NCBI GenBank assembly: GCA_038501625.1
Contig: JAZAYU010000004.1
Location: 16,634,957 to 16,698,956, forward strand
Reading direction: 5' to 3'
Origin: Corbicula japonica
Lineage: Eukaryota > Mollusca > Bivalvia > Venerida > Cyrenidae
DNA length: 64,000 nucleotides
Within the stretch, counting starts at the first letter, position 1, and every line of letters starts with the position of its first letter. Positions 13,161-24,800 of this stretch are shown one piece after another. Made by a program: the position numbers and the translations under genes. The notes under the pieces were generated by a model. The model saw nothing but the letters and a program-made list of their open reading frames with translations, was not told the DNA's origin and did no database searches.

Positions 13161-13960
13161 TGAAGTTGGCCGCCAAGCAGCCAAGCAGCGTGAAGTTGGC
13201 CGCCAAGCAGCCAAGCAGCGTGAAGTTGGCCGCCAAGCAGCCAAGCAGCGTGAAGTTGGCCGCCAAGCAGCCAGGCAGCGTGAAGTTGGCCGCCCAACAG
13301 CCTAGCAGATACTTTGGCTGCAGTGAAACTTTGGCTGTTGAGCTGCTGTGGCGGCTGGAAAAAAGTTCGCTGCTGGGCTGCTGTGGCGGCTGGGATACTT
13401 TGGCTGCTGGGAAAAGTTGGCTGCTGGAATACTTTGGCTTCTGAGCTGCTGTGGCGGCTGGGAAAAGTTGGCTGCTGGGCTTCTGGGCTGCTGTGGCGGC
13501 TGGGATACTTTGGCTGCTGGGAAAAGTTGGCTGCTGAGCTGCTGTTGCGGCTGAGAAAAGTTGGCTGCTGGGCTGCTGTGGCGGCTGGGATATTTTGGCT
13601 GCTGGGTAAAGTTGGCTGCTGGAATAGTTTGGCTGCTGCGCTGCTGTGGCGGCAGTGAAAAGTTATCTGCTGGGCTGCTGTGGCGGCTGGGATTCTTTGG
13701 CTGCTGGGAAAAGTTGGCTGCTGGAATAGTTTGGCTGCTGCGCTGCTGTGGCGGCTAGGAAAAGTTGGCTGCTGGGCTGCTGTGGCGGCTGGGAAAAGTT
13801 GGCTGCTGGAATACTTTGGCTGCTGGGAAAAGTTGACTGCTGGAATAGTTTGGCTGCTGCGCTGCTGTGGCGGCTGATAAAAGTTGGCTGCTGGGCTTCT
13901 GTGGCGGCTGGGATACTTTGGCTGCTGGGAAAAGTTGGCTGCTGGAATACTTTATCTTAC
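13161..13960 (+). repeat. FB1 left arm: 30-bp units then GC-rich satellite
   Basis: Five head-to-tail 30-bp units at 13161, 13191, 13221, 13251 and 13281 each begin TGAAGTTGGC, the terminal motif of the element. From about 13310 the arm changes to a roughly 60-bp pattern mixing 'tttggctgctgggaaaagtt' and 'gctgctgtggcggctgg'. Many overlapping open frames rich in Leu, Ala, Gly, Trp and Cys arise here because the repeat keeps frame; they are not proteins. Confidence 0.85.
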
Positions 13961-13976
13961 GACGACTTTTTTTTGT

Positions 13977-14097
13977 GACATACTTCAAGGTCGAAGAACT
14001 GGACGAATTTTCAGATCACTCCGCATTAACCATTCCTATTGGAAGAAAACCAACGCCTACAAGGCCACGTGATGCCGAAAGTAGTCCCGAGCAATGA
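13977..14097 (+). pseudogene. possible endonuclease C-terminal fragment inside FB1
   Basis: Just inside the left arm, one plus frame reads VEELDEFSDHSALTI and stops at 14097 after a Pro/Arg-rich tail. The SDH followed by a hydrophobic run resembles the last motif of the exonuclease-endonuclease-phosphatase fold used by LINE-type retroelements. The match is short and rests on one motif, so it may be chance. If real, it is a captured fragment without catalytic context. Confidence 0.2.
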
Positions 14098-14889
14098 ATT
14101 AAATGGGATGACTCGCGCATAAATTCGTTTAGGGCGGGGTTATTATACAAAAGTATTAAGCTGGACGCCTTCGCAAATACGGTTAGCTATCAAAACATAA
14201 ATAATACGGTGACATTATTTACTAACCTCATCAATGAAAACGGGATAAAAGTCTTTGGTTGTACAAAAATTTACAACTCCAATAATACATATACTCACAA
14301 TAACAAACAAGTAAATATACAGGCAATATGGTTTGACCAAAGTTGTTATAATGCGAGAAAAGAATTTAAAAAGAAAAGAAATTTGTTTATGAGAAATAAA
14401 AGGACCTTACAAATTGTTGTCAGTATCTTCTTAATCATTTGGGTATTTAAACTGTATTTGTTTTGCGATGATTCTTTTTTGTGTTTGATTGAAAATAGAA
14501 TTTAAGGGATTTTTAAGGTTAAACTATTTTTCTTTACTGTTCTAACTTGTATTGACGCTTTTGTCTTCTCGTAGTTGTGAAATGAATGCATTTTTATGAA
14601 ATCGAGTTAAAGTCAAATATCGTTGATTTAATATTTTTCTTTCACTTTTAGGTGTTTTTCGATTCTATTATAACATTTTTCTTTTTCAAATAGTTCTAAT
14701 CTGACATCGACAAATCAAATACACCCATTATTTTTTCTACATTCTCCTGGAACTGATCTGTTGCTCTTCCAACTCCAACAGACACATTTCATATGCGTTT
14801 GCTATAGCCCGTTAATTGCTTTCGCTCATTTTACTATGTTCTTTTGTTTGTATCGCGAATGTCAACATGGCTTGTACTATTTTATTTTC

Positions 14890-15400
14890 AAATCTCGCAT
14901 TTTATTTCTGAAAAATAAAAGAACATGAAATACCGGTAAAGTACTTTTTTTAAATGATGGCATGATGATTTTAAGTCTGAACCATCTGCTTCTAGGATGG
15001 TAGACTGACAAATATATAATAACATCACCTACGTGAAGTTTTAAACTTTTCGCTGCCAAACAGCTAGGCTGCTAGGCTGCTAGGCTGCCAGTCTACTCCG
15101 CTGTTAGGCTGCCGAATCAAAGTCTTCCTTCTGAATGAAACTGACGTAATAATTCGTTTAATCAAATTTCTTGTTGTTTTTTTGAACGTGTATTTCATTT
15201 TTTTTTAAATTTCAATTAACTTAATTTTCTAAAATATGTACTAGAACATGAAATATCGAAAGAAATGCGTTAATTTAATGATATGATAATATTAATAACG
15301 TTATAACATTACCTACGTTAAGTCTTAAACTTCTCGCTTTCCGGCTGCTAGGGTGCTTGACTGCTAGGATACTAGGCTACCCAATAGAAGTCTGACGTGA
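14890..15400 (+). repeat. diverged direct duplication in FB1 interior
   Basis: Two copies (about 14915-15115 and 15235-15395) share GAACATGAAATA, then AACAT.ACCTACGT.AAG, TTAAACTT.TCGCT and a tail of 'ctaggctg' units. The offset shifts from 323 to 283 bases across the pair, showing internal indels. The tails (15061-15115, 15345-15390) resemble decayed arm units. Confidence 0.6.
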
Positions 15401-15433
15401 GAAATTTTTAAAAGCATTATTTAACTTCAATTA

Positions 15434-16299
15434 AGCGACAGCAGCCCAGCCGCTAAAGTATCCCAGCCGCCACAGCACCTCAGCAGCCAAAGTTTTCCAG
15501 CTGCCAACTTTTCCCAGGAGCCAAAGTATCCCAGCCGCCACAGCAGCCCAGCAGCCAACTTTTCCCAGCCGTCACAGCAGCTCAGCAGCCAAAGTATTCC
15601 AGCAGCCAACTTTTCCCAGCAGCCAAAGTATCACAGCCGCCACAACAGCCCAGCAGCCAACTTTTCCAAGCCGCCACAGCAGCTCAGCAGCCAAAGTTTT
15701 CCAGCAGCCAACTTTTCCCAGCCGCCACAGCAGCCCAGCAGCCAACTTTTCCCAGCCGCCACAGCAGCTCAGCAGCCAAAGTATTTCAGCAGCCAACTTT
15801 TCCCAGCAGCCAAAGTATCCCAGCCGCCACAGCAGCCCAGCAGCCAACTTTTCTCAGCCGCCACAGCAGCGCAGCAGCCAAACTATTCCAGCAGCCAACT
15901 TTTCCCAGCAGCCAAAGTATCCCAGCCGCCACAGCAGCCCAGCAGCCAACTTTTCCCAGCCGTCCAGCAGCCAACTTTTCCCAGCCGCCCAGCAGCCAAC
16001 TTTTCCCAGCCGCCACAGCAGCTCAGCAGCTAAAGTATTCCAGCAGCCAACTTTTCCCAGCAGCCAAAGTATCCCTGCCGCCACAGCAGCCCAGCAGCGA
16101 ACTTTTTTCCAGCCGCCACAGCAGCTCAGCAGCAAAAGTTTCACAGCAGCCAAAGTATCAGCTAGGCTGTTGGGCGGCCAACTTCACGCTGCCTGGCTGC
16201 TTGGCTGCTTGGCGGCCAACTTCACGCTGCTTGGCTGCTTGGCTGCTTGGCGGCCAACTTCACGCTGCTTGGCTGCTAGGCGGCCAACTTCACGAACAT
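15434..16299 (-). repeat. FB1 right arm
   Basis: Reverse complement of the left-arm repeats: the 'cagcagccaacttttcccag' satellite from 15434 to about 16155, then about four 30-bp units ending in CCAACTTCACGAACAT at 16299. Minus-strand open frames here mirror those on the plus strand of the left arm. Confidence 0.85.
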
Positions 16300-16417
16300 A
16301 CCCTTTGTAAAAAAAAAGAAAACTGGTAATATATAAAGGTAATGCATATCAGGAAAGGCCATAAACTATCTTAAAAGTTAATTTCTCACCATTATAAAAT
16401 GATTTTACAATAGAAAA

Positions 16418-16455
16418 TAAAACTGCCTCTACTGGGTAGCGAATCCTCACCGTAA
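16418..16455 (-). repeat. tRNA-like SINE 3'-end fragment
   Basis: CTGCCTCTACTGGGTAGCGA followed by ATCCTCACCGT matches the B-box and tail end of the SINE at 590-845. The rest of the element is missing. Confidence 0.45.
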
Positions 16456-16649
16456 ATGATATTTGAGGTCTATTTGTCCAACAAATGTATTCAAAAAGAG
16501 ATAAGAGTTATGTTTAACTATGATTTTTCTGGTCGCGTAAATAATTACAAAATAATGAAAATGTTGATTTTTTTCACTCCACTATCAGTTTAATGCGTTA
16601 AAATTGGCGGTTTGTGGTGCCTGGATTTTGTGTGTTGATGTACTTTTAA

Positions 16650-16800
16650 AAAAGTGAAATATGCATATAAGGAGGGTTACTGCACTGGCACTGTCAGTGG
16701 CAAAACAATTTGTCACTGGGGGTTGAAACTAGTTTCTGGGGTGCACTAACCTCACACTTGCCCCAACAGGTTCTCATATCAACAAACAAGTACAAGCTGC
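16650..16800 (-). repeat. Penelope-type 3' tail with internal deletion
   Basis: Starts at the family end GTGAAATATGCATATAAGG, then jumps to GTCAGTGGCAAAACAATTTG and runs to AACAGGTTCTCATATCAACA. The intervening purine-rich segment present in other copies is deleted. Confidence 0.75.
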
Positions 16801-18975
16801 TTAAAGAAGGAATTTTGGATATAGCTCTTTTATAATGTTCTACTTTTTTACGAATGCATAATAAAGATACAATAATAAAAATTATATGTACAATGTTATA
16901 TTTAACTGCTTTTGCCGTAAGAGAGATTTTGAGTTTCTTCTATATCGCTGACATAGAAGTAACTTAAAAGCAAGCCAAATGTCACAGTATCAAACACTCA
17001 GCACGCTCAAGTTAGTAGAATTTTCCTTCACGCACATTTTCTCGAAATCTTAGTTTTCAATGCACTATTTTATAGCATATGTCATATAGGATAAATATAC
17101 TTTTGGTCATATTTTGTTGACATTTTAGTTGAGAGTATATTTGGAATAAAAATCACATTTATCTACCGGTATTATGTCTTACACATAGGTGATTTAATTT
17201 CACATTTTAACTTTATAATGGTTCTTCGAAAACCATAATAAAAAATAATGTCTGCTCAATTTTATGACGTCATTTTAAGCAATAAAGTCTATTTACTTAA
17301 TACGCCTTTTCACATTACATACCCATATGAGAACACGAGGAAGGATACAATTGCAATCAAAATAGTCTAGTTAAAAAGCGAAATCGAAACTATATTGGTT
17401 CGCGTTAGAATATGCACTACAAGCAGTATATAATGGTGTGTACTATTTCTGAACGAATGAATATTTTAAATAAGAAATTATTTTTCCATAATCAATTATG
17501 GAAACTTTATTGTCGTGCAAAAAAAAGAAAAAAAATAAATTGTGTAAATTGTATCACACCTTTTAAAATCGCTTAACGATGACTTGCATAAATCATTTAA
17601 TTAATTTGTCAGAATTCTGGACCAAGCACTCCTAGGTCTTTTATTTATGTGCCCTACTATTTTTGACTTTAATATGTTCGCTGATTTATGTTGGACGTAC
17701 TGTTACCCAATTACTTATCCTTCGGTATGCAAAATAGCCCCAATTCAAATGTAATTTTATAAATAATTATCCCTTTCTAATTTCTGAATAAAACTGCAAA
17801 ATGGCACAACAGGTTGACATTGATAATCCTATAATAAATAATAATCATTATTGGCTTCCTTTATCAGCATTTCATGTTTATTGAGTTTCAGAGAAAGGAG
17901 TGAAACGCAAGTTTTTTAAACACATTATAATGGGGATTCTTTCACAGACATAAAAACGTCGGTAAAAGTTGTAATTTCGATTATAAATATGGTTTAATGA
18001 TATTAATTATTCAGATTTCTCTTTAATGCAGACAAAAAGAAATAAAAGCTATTGATCATGGACTGCACAGCTGGCTATAATAGAAATGCTTATCTATGCT
18101 CCATTCACAAACATTTATTATTTAGACATTTAATTAATGTATTTCCCGCCGTTACTGTCTTCTTACATAAATGTCTGGTAAAATTATATATAAGAAAATG
18201 AATCATCATGTATTCTTTACGTCGCTTTAACTGATTTTATTAATGAATCCGTTTTCTGCTTATAAGATGGTTTTGTTTAATTTGTGTTTCGTTTGTGATA
18301 GTTAACTGATACAACATAAAATTGTGAACTTTACTGAACACGCCACCATAACATAGCCCCATGCGTTTTAAAACATAACGCAGGTATACATATACCTGAT
18401 AATCGCACGCTTAGCACAACCGGTAAAAGTGTTTCCTTTGACCTCACAGATCTTTGTACAAGTAAACAACAAAGATGTACTGTTTCATATAATGTATATA
18501 TTGTACTGAGCAATTGGGCAATGCTTACAGAATGTTCTTCACCGTATCCGATACATAAATAACATCAAACATACGTTATACAACTTGGAACTTTTAACAT
18601 AAAACATTTATTGATTTCAATCTATAATCTTATCATAAAAGCCTATAAATACTGTTTATATATACCGTATAGTTTCCTCGTACTAAAAAATTTGTCTGTA
18701 AGCGTTGAATGCCCAAAGCTGAATGACTATACAAAAACGAACAATACACACGACAACTCGTGCATTAAACCAGTGAACAAAACAACTTTTGATTGGTACA
18801 TTCAAAAGGTCTTACCCAATCAAAGGAAAATATTTTCCGCCTAATTCGCTTCACTTAACCGGCGGAAAATACATTTCAGCACGAGAATATAGAAGTAAAG
18901 ATTTATAGATAATAATTATGTTTGATTCTTAGTTCAACTGATTTCTTGTTTGATGATATGATTTTAAACAAGTCT
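16801..18975. other. unassigned AT-rich DNA
   Basis: No gene or repeat seen. A TGACGTCA octamer (about 17265) is the only notable short motif, with no gene beside it. Confidence 0.4.
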
Positions 18976-18979
18976 GCTG

Positions 18980-19235
18980 CAATCTGAAATTTGCATATTA
19001 GGAACGGCCACATACAGAAGACAGAGCCTCTCTGAAGTAAAATGCAGATTGAAAAAGGGATATAAAATGACAGACGACACCAAAGCAATTAACGCAAAAA
19101 GAAAACCAAGAGTTACCGACTTGAAACGGTCAGGGACAAAACATTTTACCACTTGGGGTTTAAACCAGATTATAGTGTGCACCAAGCTCACACTTGCTCA
19201 ACAGGTTGAATCATATGAACAAATAAACATATAAT
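18980..19235 (-). repeat. Penelope-type 3' tail
   Basis: Minus-orientation copy from AATTTGCATATTAGGAACGG to CTCAACAGGTTGAATCATAT. It contains the central GAAACGGTCAGGGACAAAAC box. Open frames on both strands are shadows. Confidence 0.75.
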
Positions 19236-19319
19236 ATCTTGGTGTGTTTGCTCTTACAAACCAATCAACTCTACAGTGTTGAAGACAAGAACACACAAAT
19301 GTATACACCATAACAATAG

Positions 19320-20076
19320 ATGAAAAGGGAACTTTGAAAGCCATCAAACACGACAAATATGAAAAAATTGCAGGTTCGGTTTAATTGAGCCTGTTCATGG
19401 GCAGTAATAGTAATGCATATTACTGCCCACGACGCCTAGCCCCGGGTTGAGCACAACTCAATATTTACACCAATAAACAGTACAATTTTGATCCATCCCA
19501 AACGAACGATGGTAATGCTAAAGGCACCGTCAAGCGAAGAAGGTGGGTACTCAATGACCTTCCTGACCCAAACTGTAGTCAAGTCAGCAAGAAAGCGATA
19601 TGGTCGTTTTGAAGTTCAAAAGAAAGATATCGCAAATCCAAAGCGTGGCAGTAGAAAAATGACCAGTTACAGGGGATTCTTTGAGTAGCTTATAAATAAA
19701 GATACTAAGTCTAACAAAAATATCCATTTAGAAAGACAGATAGGCTAGATTAGGTCTTGAAAAGTTCATACGTATATATTTTATAAGAACCATCTGCAAA
19801 CAAGCTCTAAAAGTGGTGTTTTTCGCCAACATATTTTTCAGTTAGACGGGCGAGGTTGTAACTTGATTAAATATGAGGTGTGTAAATGTACGATGTGGAA
19901 AAATCAAATTTGACAAATGACTGTTTACTAGGAAAAACATTTAGTTCCGATCAACCCAGGGCTATGCGGCATGGGCAGTAATATTCGTTTCCATTACGCC
20001 AATGAACAGGCTCAATCAAGTCTGCAATATTTTCATATTTGTCATGTTTGGTGTCTTTCAAAGTTCCCTTTTGTTG
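19320..20076. mobile_element. long-TIR DNA element, about 757 bp
   Basis: Ends are about 130-bp inverted repeats. The left reads GATGAAAAGGGAACTTTGAA onward through GAGCCTGTTCATGGGCAGTA and TAGCCCCGGGTTG; the right is its diverged reverse complement (AACCCAGGGCTATGCGGCAT to CTTTCAAAGTTCCCTTTTG). The centre (19490-19935) holds a 66-residue frame at 19488-19688 that I do not recognise. The same terminus occurs at 20262, 41401 and 41826. The superfamily is undetermined because no transposase or clear target duplication was found. Confidence 0.65.
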
Positions 20077-20261
20077 TTTTTTTTTCGATTTTGGTATTGG
20101 TCTTCATAACAATGTTTTAAGTTCAGAAATATTCAACCTACATCAGAATCATTTTCATTTGAGCTTTCCTTTATTATAAAATGTTATTATGAACAAAACT
20201 AGGCCATCAAATACGCATACAAGCAAAACCTCCGAAAACTCAGCCTCTCTACAAAAATAGA

Positions 20262-20660
20262 TGAAAAGGGAACTTTAAAAGTCTAAAAGCCGACGAACAC
20301 GACAAATATGAAAATATTGCAGGCTCGGTTCGATTGAGCCTGTTCATGGGCAGTAATGGAAATGCATTTTACTGCCCACGCCGCCTAGCCCCGGGTTACA
20401 CAATATTCTCAATATTTACACCAATAAACAGTACAATTTTGATCCATCCCAAACGATGGAATGCATATGGCGGTGAACATGGAACCTTCAATGCGGTATT
20501 TTCAGATTAATTCCATTCCATGTTCATGTTCAGCGGCGTATGGTCCCCAGATAAAAGAATGGGTTTGCCCTAAACGAGAAAACAATGGGCGGAACTAAAC
20601 AGAATAGAATTTTGACAGGGGATCTGAGAATATAAATCCTGCATATCACAGACAACGCCA
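20262..20660. mobile_element. second member of the long-TIR family
   Basis: Left end repeats GATGAAAAGGGAACTTTAAA and the CCCGGGTT block, then continues into CCATCCCAAACGATGGAATG and GGCGGTGAACATGGAA. It ends near TCTGAGAATATAAATCCTGC (20625-20650), whose reverse complement opens the related copy at 27208. It is therefore a composite or a longer family member. Confidence 0.5.
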
Positions 20661-20774
20661 AAGGCAAAAACTTAAAAAGCAGGAAGTATATCCTAGGGGT
20701 GATTGCACAATATCCGAATCTGTATACGTGTTATATTGAAACCACCCATCTATAAACTGGCCGAAATATTAAAA

Positions 20775-20905
20775 CAAGTACATAAAAAGTACATAAGTAT
20801 CGTGCTCAACGACCTTCAAAGGACGTAACTGATAATAGCACTGATTGAATGTACGGGGAGACTTTTTACAGCCGCCATACGGCACAAACAACGCTACTAG
20901 GCAAA
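20775..20905 (-). repeat. tRNA-like SINE, upstream part only
   Basis: Shares ACGGGGAGACTTTTTACAGC and 'gccgccata.ggcacaaac' with the copies near 800 and 27630. The tRNA-like block is absent. Confidence 0.55.
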
Positions 20906-20994
20906 ACAAAAAGAAATATAGAGAGCATACGTTTATAATACCATTTTTCAAAACTAAGAGTTCACAAACTGAAAAATGAACCTGACGGATTACT

Positions 20995-21110
20995 TTCTTG
21001 GCCGAGATGGTCTGAAAAGTCTGGAAAGAGCCTCGCCTATCTTTTGACCATATTGACCTTGCCCGATATCACCTGTTATTTAAAGACCTTACCGGTTACT
21101 CTTAATTGAA
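20995..21110 (+). repeat. dispersed repeat D, copy 1
   Basis: Shares GGTCTGAAAAG, 'gagcctcgcct', 'gaccttgcccgatatcacct' and GTTAT with 24685-24790. Two copies show it is a repeat; its class is unknown. Confidence 0.5.
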
Positions 21111-21204
21111 CGGTAACAGAACAGTTCCTTTATAAAATCTGATTGCATGTTATTTTGCGTTTTATATTGCTATAAGAGGGCATGCCATATTGTCATTAAT
21201 CAAA

Positions 21205-21300
21205 CGCTAATTTGTTTACCATGTCACCACAATAATTATGAGTACGGAAACATGAAACTTTGCAACGCAAAATCGGATAGTTTATCGTGAAGCAGTCGCA
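21205..21300 (+). repeat. short dispersed repeat, copy 2
   Basis: Counterpart of 9785-9870, with ACCATGTCACCACAATAATT as the best-conserved part. Confidence 0.45.
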
Positions 21301-22560
21301 CCTATCATAATGCAAAGTTTATCCGTGTTATCGGTCTCATCAAAGCAAATGAATTAATAAACCCCTGATTCAAGAGCAATATGTCTTTATTGCTGGTGAA
21401 AATACTGAAGTCATTTTACAAAATATGTAAAACATTTTGAGATCCAACTTCATGCAATTATTTGATCATTCCTTCGTGATCTTCAAAAACGTAGAGCATC
21501 ATTTTTGAATATAAGAGAAGAAACAGAATTAATTTCTTGTCATTTGCATGTATCTATCGCATGAATGTGTTATTTTTTCGATTTTTCTAACGAACTAAAG
21601 GAAATTTTGTTTCGACATTTTGAGATATTTTGCAGCTAATCACTTATTTGAATAATCTTTTGTCTCGGAAAGAATTCAAAGAATACCGAGTCTTGGCTGC
21701 TTTGTTTAACAGAATACTTTCTTGTTTGTTTTATTTCTTTTTTTTCTGATGTCTTACAAAATTTAGTTTACTTTTAAAAACGTCTTTCGTCTTTCCTTTT
21801 TATGCTTTGTCCTATCATTGGAATTCGGATACGGGTATTTTGATATAAAAATTTTAAACGTTTTCGTCTAGTTTCTTTTGATTTATAATAAATTCAAATT
21901 CTATAATTTCTATAAATTGACACGACGACCGGTGATATATTTATTTTTCCGTTTGAATTACAATCTGAAGTGTAATTTAATGGTTTAAGATAATAATAAA
22001 CTGTTTTGAAAATATTTCCACTTACCTGCACTACGAGGTAAATTACCAAATTTACGAAATACTAAACTGCAATATGAATCCATTCAGTTATACAGCTGTT
22101 TACCCCATTTATAATGGATAAAAATACATCATTTCTTTAAATTGTTTGCTATTATAATACCAAAGTATTGTGTTAAGAATAGAAATAATAAAAACGGATT
22201 TCCATAAATGAAATTGAAGTTGAAGTTATTATCGATGAATGAAAATAATTTTAGCGGAGTCATCATGTAATTTTAAAGAGATTTTCAGATATTAAAATAG
22301 TAAAATGAAGATTGTTGAATATATCAGTTTTAAGAAAAATAAATGAACCGTTAACACAGAAACTCTCACAAGATATTCAGTTAGTAAAAACAGTACTTCA
22401 GATGAAGTGCTATTATCTGCTTTAAAGTTAACGATAATTGTATACTGTAGAAGACAGACAGAAAATAGGTAGCTGTGTCAAGGGTGTTCTTACAGTGATT
22501 TTTTTTCTAGAAGATCCATTAAGAGGAACTCAAATGTTTTACCTCACGTGTAAGTCCTCA
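21301..22560. other. unassigned AT-rich DNA
   Basis: No gene or repeat supported. Confidence 0.4.
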
Positions 22561-22564
22561 TAGA

Positions 22565-23060
22565 TTTAAGCTTATGCACGACGGTGAAGGGATTTAAGAT
22601 TTTATGAAGTATTATGGGGAAATGTTGTGAAAGAACCAAGAACATCGATATGTTTCTTTTATCCCTGTCGTCGTTTTCTTAGACTTTAGTTTTACTCAAG
22701 GGGCTCTGGTCAAGGTAAGGTACTCGCCCTTTTGCTTTACAATGCTATAAGCTTCTTATGTTGTATATATGAGCTTTTGCATGCAACACTGTCGAGTGGG
22801 TGGTTGGAGTTATTTCACCTTGACAACTTGTACCTGTATGTTCATATGAGAATCTATTGGGGCAAGTGCGAGATGGGTGCACCCTAGAACCTGGTTTAAC
22901 CCTACAGTGGCAAATTGTTTTGCCACTGACCGTTCCAAGGTAGTAAACCCAAAGGTTCACTTTTTCGTTAATTGTTTTCGATGTCTTTTTTTAAAATTCA
23001 TCTTCTTGTAAACAATTGCTTTCTTATCCACTCTATATTTTCGGTGCATTAGGAGACTTT
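22565..23060 (+). repeat. Penelope-type 3' tail, long copy
   Basis: Begins TGCACGACGGTGAAGGGATT, which matches the last coding bases and start of the 3' region of the reverse transcriptase element at 38335. It then follows the whole tail, including TTTTATCCCTGTCGTCGT, TTTACTCAAGGGGCTCTGG and GCCACTGACCGTTCCAAGG. This is the key copy linking the abundant tail repeat to the retroelement. The 71-residue minus frame at 22745-22960 is a shadow. Confidence 0.8.
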
Positions 23061-24465
23061 AATCATTTATACTTTATAGAGACAATACAGCTTATTGTAT
23101 CACTTATATATTTCGTCTTTTTGACTGGTAGAGAACTATTTACATGTTCTTCATAGAAAATAATATTGAACTTTAAATGTATTTATATTCAATTTGTTAA
23201 ACAAACAAACACTTGTTCATCACGGCGACGTCAGATATGAAATGTGACGTTATACCGCGCTGATGTTACATCATGTTTCCGTCAAACAATTAAAAAAATG
23301 TAATGTTAATGTTGAAAAACATGTCATTTCATGAAACAGTCTGCAGATATATAACAATATCAAACTTAATTTATCTGATCTGAGACAGCATTCTAGCTTT
23401 CAGTCAAGGGAAATTTATCATTATCAGGTCCATATAATCGGATATTAACCTCAACATCAGACAAAAATATGTTTTTTTATATCTTGGAAGACAGATAAGG
23501 CACTACATAGGGAATATTCTAAATGAAACATTCATAAACCCGCATCAGAAGATGCTTGCATAATTGATGTATGACTATTTCATAGACGACTACTAATGCG
23601 GTTAGTTTTAACTTAGCAAGGGCATTCAGCCTGTAACGGTAAGCTATTATTAGTTTTTAAATGAAAAAATTTATCCTTAAACCAATATTTTGACCTATTA
23701 TTCTAGCAGGACTAACCGTTGTTAAAGTGTAACACTGTTTCTCCGAGCATGTAATTGTGAATCTGGCTAGTTTTAATCATGTTCACGATATCTGAAGTTT
23801 TCGCATTTTTCAAAGAAATAATTTATCTCTGCCTAGTTATGAGTTCTACATTAGACATTACCTGTGATTTGTAACCTGCGATTCTGACAGCTGATCGGCA
23901 TCGCCTACTCTGTTTTTGTCAACTGGTTATCTTTAAGATAATCATTCTTCTATAAAAACCTTTGCTTTGCTTGTTTTACTACAATTGTGTTCAAATGCGC
24001 TCTCAAATCATTTCTGTTTCAGCTCACTAATCTCTTTACCCAAGATTCGTGCGGTTAACAAAATAAATAAAAATAGAAACGAAATGATGCGTGTTTCCAA
24101 CGAATTGTTTAAACTTATTTACTAGCCGAGCGTTAATGTTTAAAAATAATCTTTGAACCTTGGAAGATCTATTATTACGTTTCGATAAGAAATATATGAA
24201 ATTGGGTGCAGTGTTCCGAACTGATGGAGCAATTCATTTAACAAGTCTGCACTTTAATTGTATAAGTATACTTTTAAGGTGATCTCAAAACATTTTTCGG
24301 CAACTACTATAAGTATAACTCGATATGTTTTATTCTGTATTTGAAAAGTGAATATGGAATCAATGCTCCAAATTCGTGTTCTGTCTAGGCATCGAAGGCT
24401 TTCATAGTCAATTGTTTTGGCAGGTAGAAGTTAGTTCGCAGTCTCATGTTTATGCTTTTAAACTT
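23061..24465. other. unassigned DNA
   Basis: No gene or repeat supported. Confidence 0.4.
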
Positions 24466-24469
24466 CGAG

Positions 24470-24680
24470 GTAAACTTGGCACATGTGCATTCTAGAACCT
24501 TTTTAGCAAATTAAGGTTAGCCATTGTCATGTCCGAACGGTTAAGGAATGCGCAGAGCCAAGGCTAGATTTGTGCTTCATATAACATGGTTTATACTCAT
24601 TGACCGTTTGAAAGCGATAACCCCTTAATTTTCGTTTATTGCTTCTCTTATTTTAAAACTTATTGTTTTATGTTAACATA
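24470..24680 (+). repeat. Penelope-type 3' tail, degraded
   Basis: Recognisable by GAGGTAAACTTGGCACATGT, CATTCTAGAACC and TTGACCGTTTGAAAGCGATA ACCCC in the expected order. The terminal part is lost, and repeat D follows directly. Confidence 0.5.
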
Positions 24681-24684
24681 TGAG

Positions 24685-24800
24685 TTGAGCCGATAAGGTC
24701 TGAAAAGGTTCGACAGAGCCTCGCCTTTCCCACGACCACATCGGCCTTGTCCAATACCACCTGTTATCAAAGACAGTAACCTGATATTCTTGATATATCA
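24685..24800 (+). repeat. dispersed repeat D, copy 2
   Basis: Counterpart of 20995-21110: GATAAGGTCTGAAAAGG, AGAGCCTCGCC and CCACCTGTTAT. It immediately follows a degraded retroelement tail here. Confidence 0.5.

Larger units (their letters stand above)
13154..16299. mobile_element. FB1: foldback element with tandem-repeat arms
   Basis: A 3146-bp inverted structure. It begins ATGTTCGTGAAGTTGGCC and ends with the exact reverse complement. Each arm starts with 30-bp tandem units (five from 13161; about four ending at 16290), then about 650-750 bp of GC-richer repeats built from 'ggctgctgggaaaagttggctg' and 'gctgctgtggcggctggga' in opposite orientations. The interior is 13965-15430. A target-site duplication is not obvious: the flanks accttataac and accctttgta agree only partly. 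The architecture is that of Foldback-type DNA elements; no transposase was found inside. The ends resemble those of FB2 (56186-60962). Confidence 0.8.

Noticed and set aside
13118..13978. Overlapping Leu/Ala/Trp/Cys-rich open frames in FB1
   Set aside because: Low-complexity translations of tandem DNA repeats present in several frames at once.
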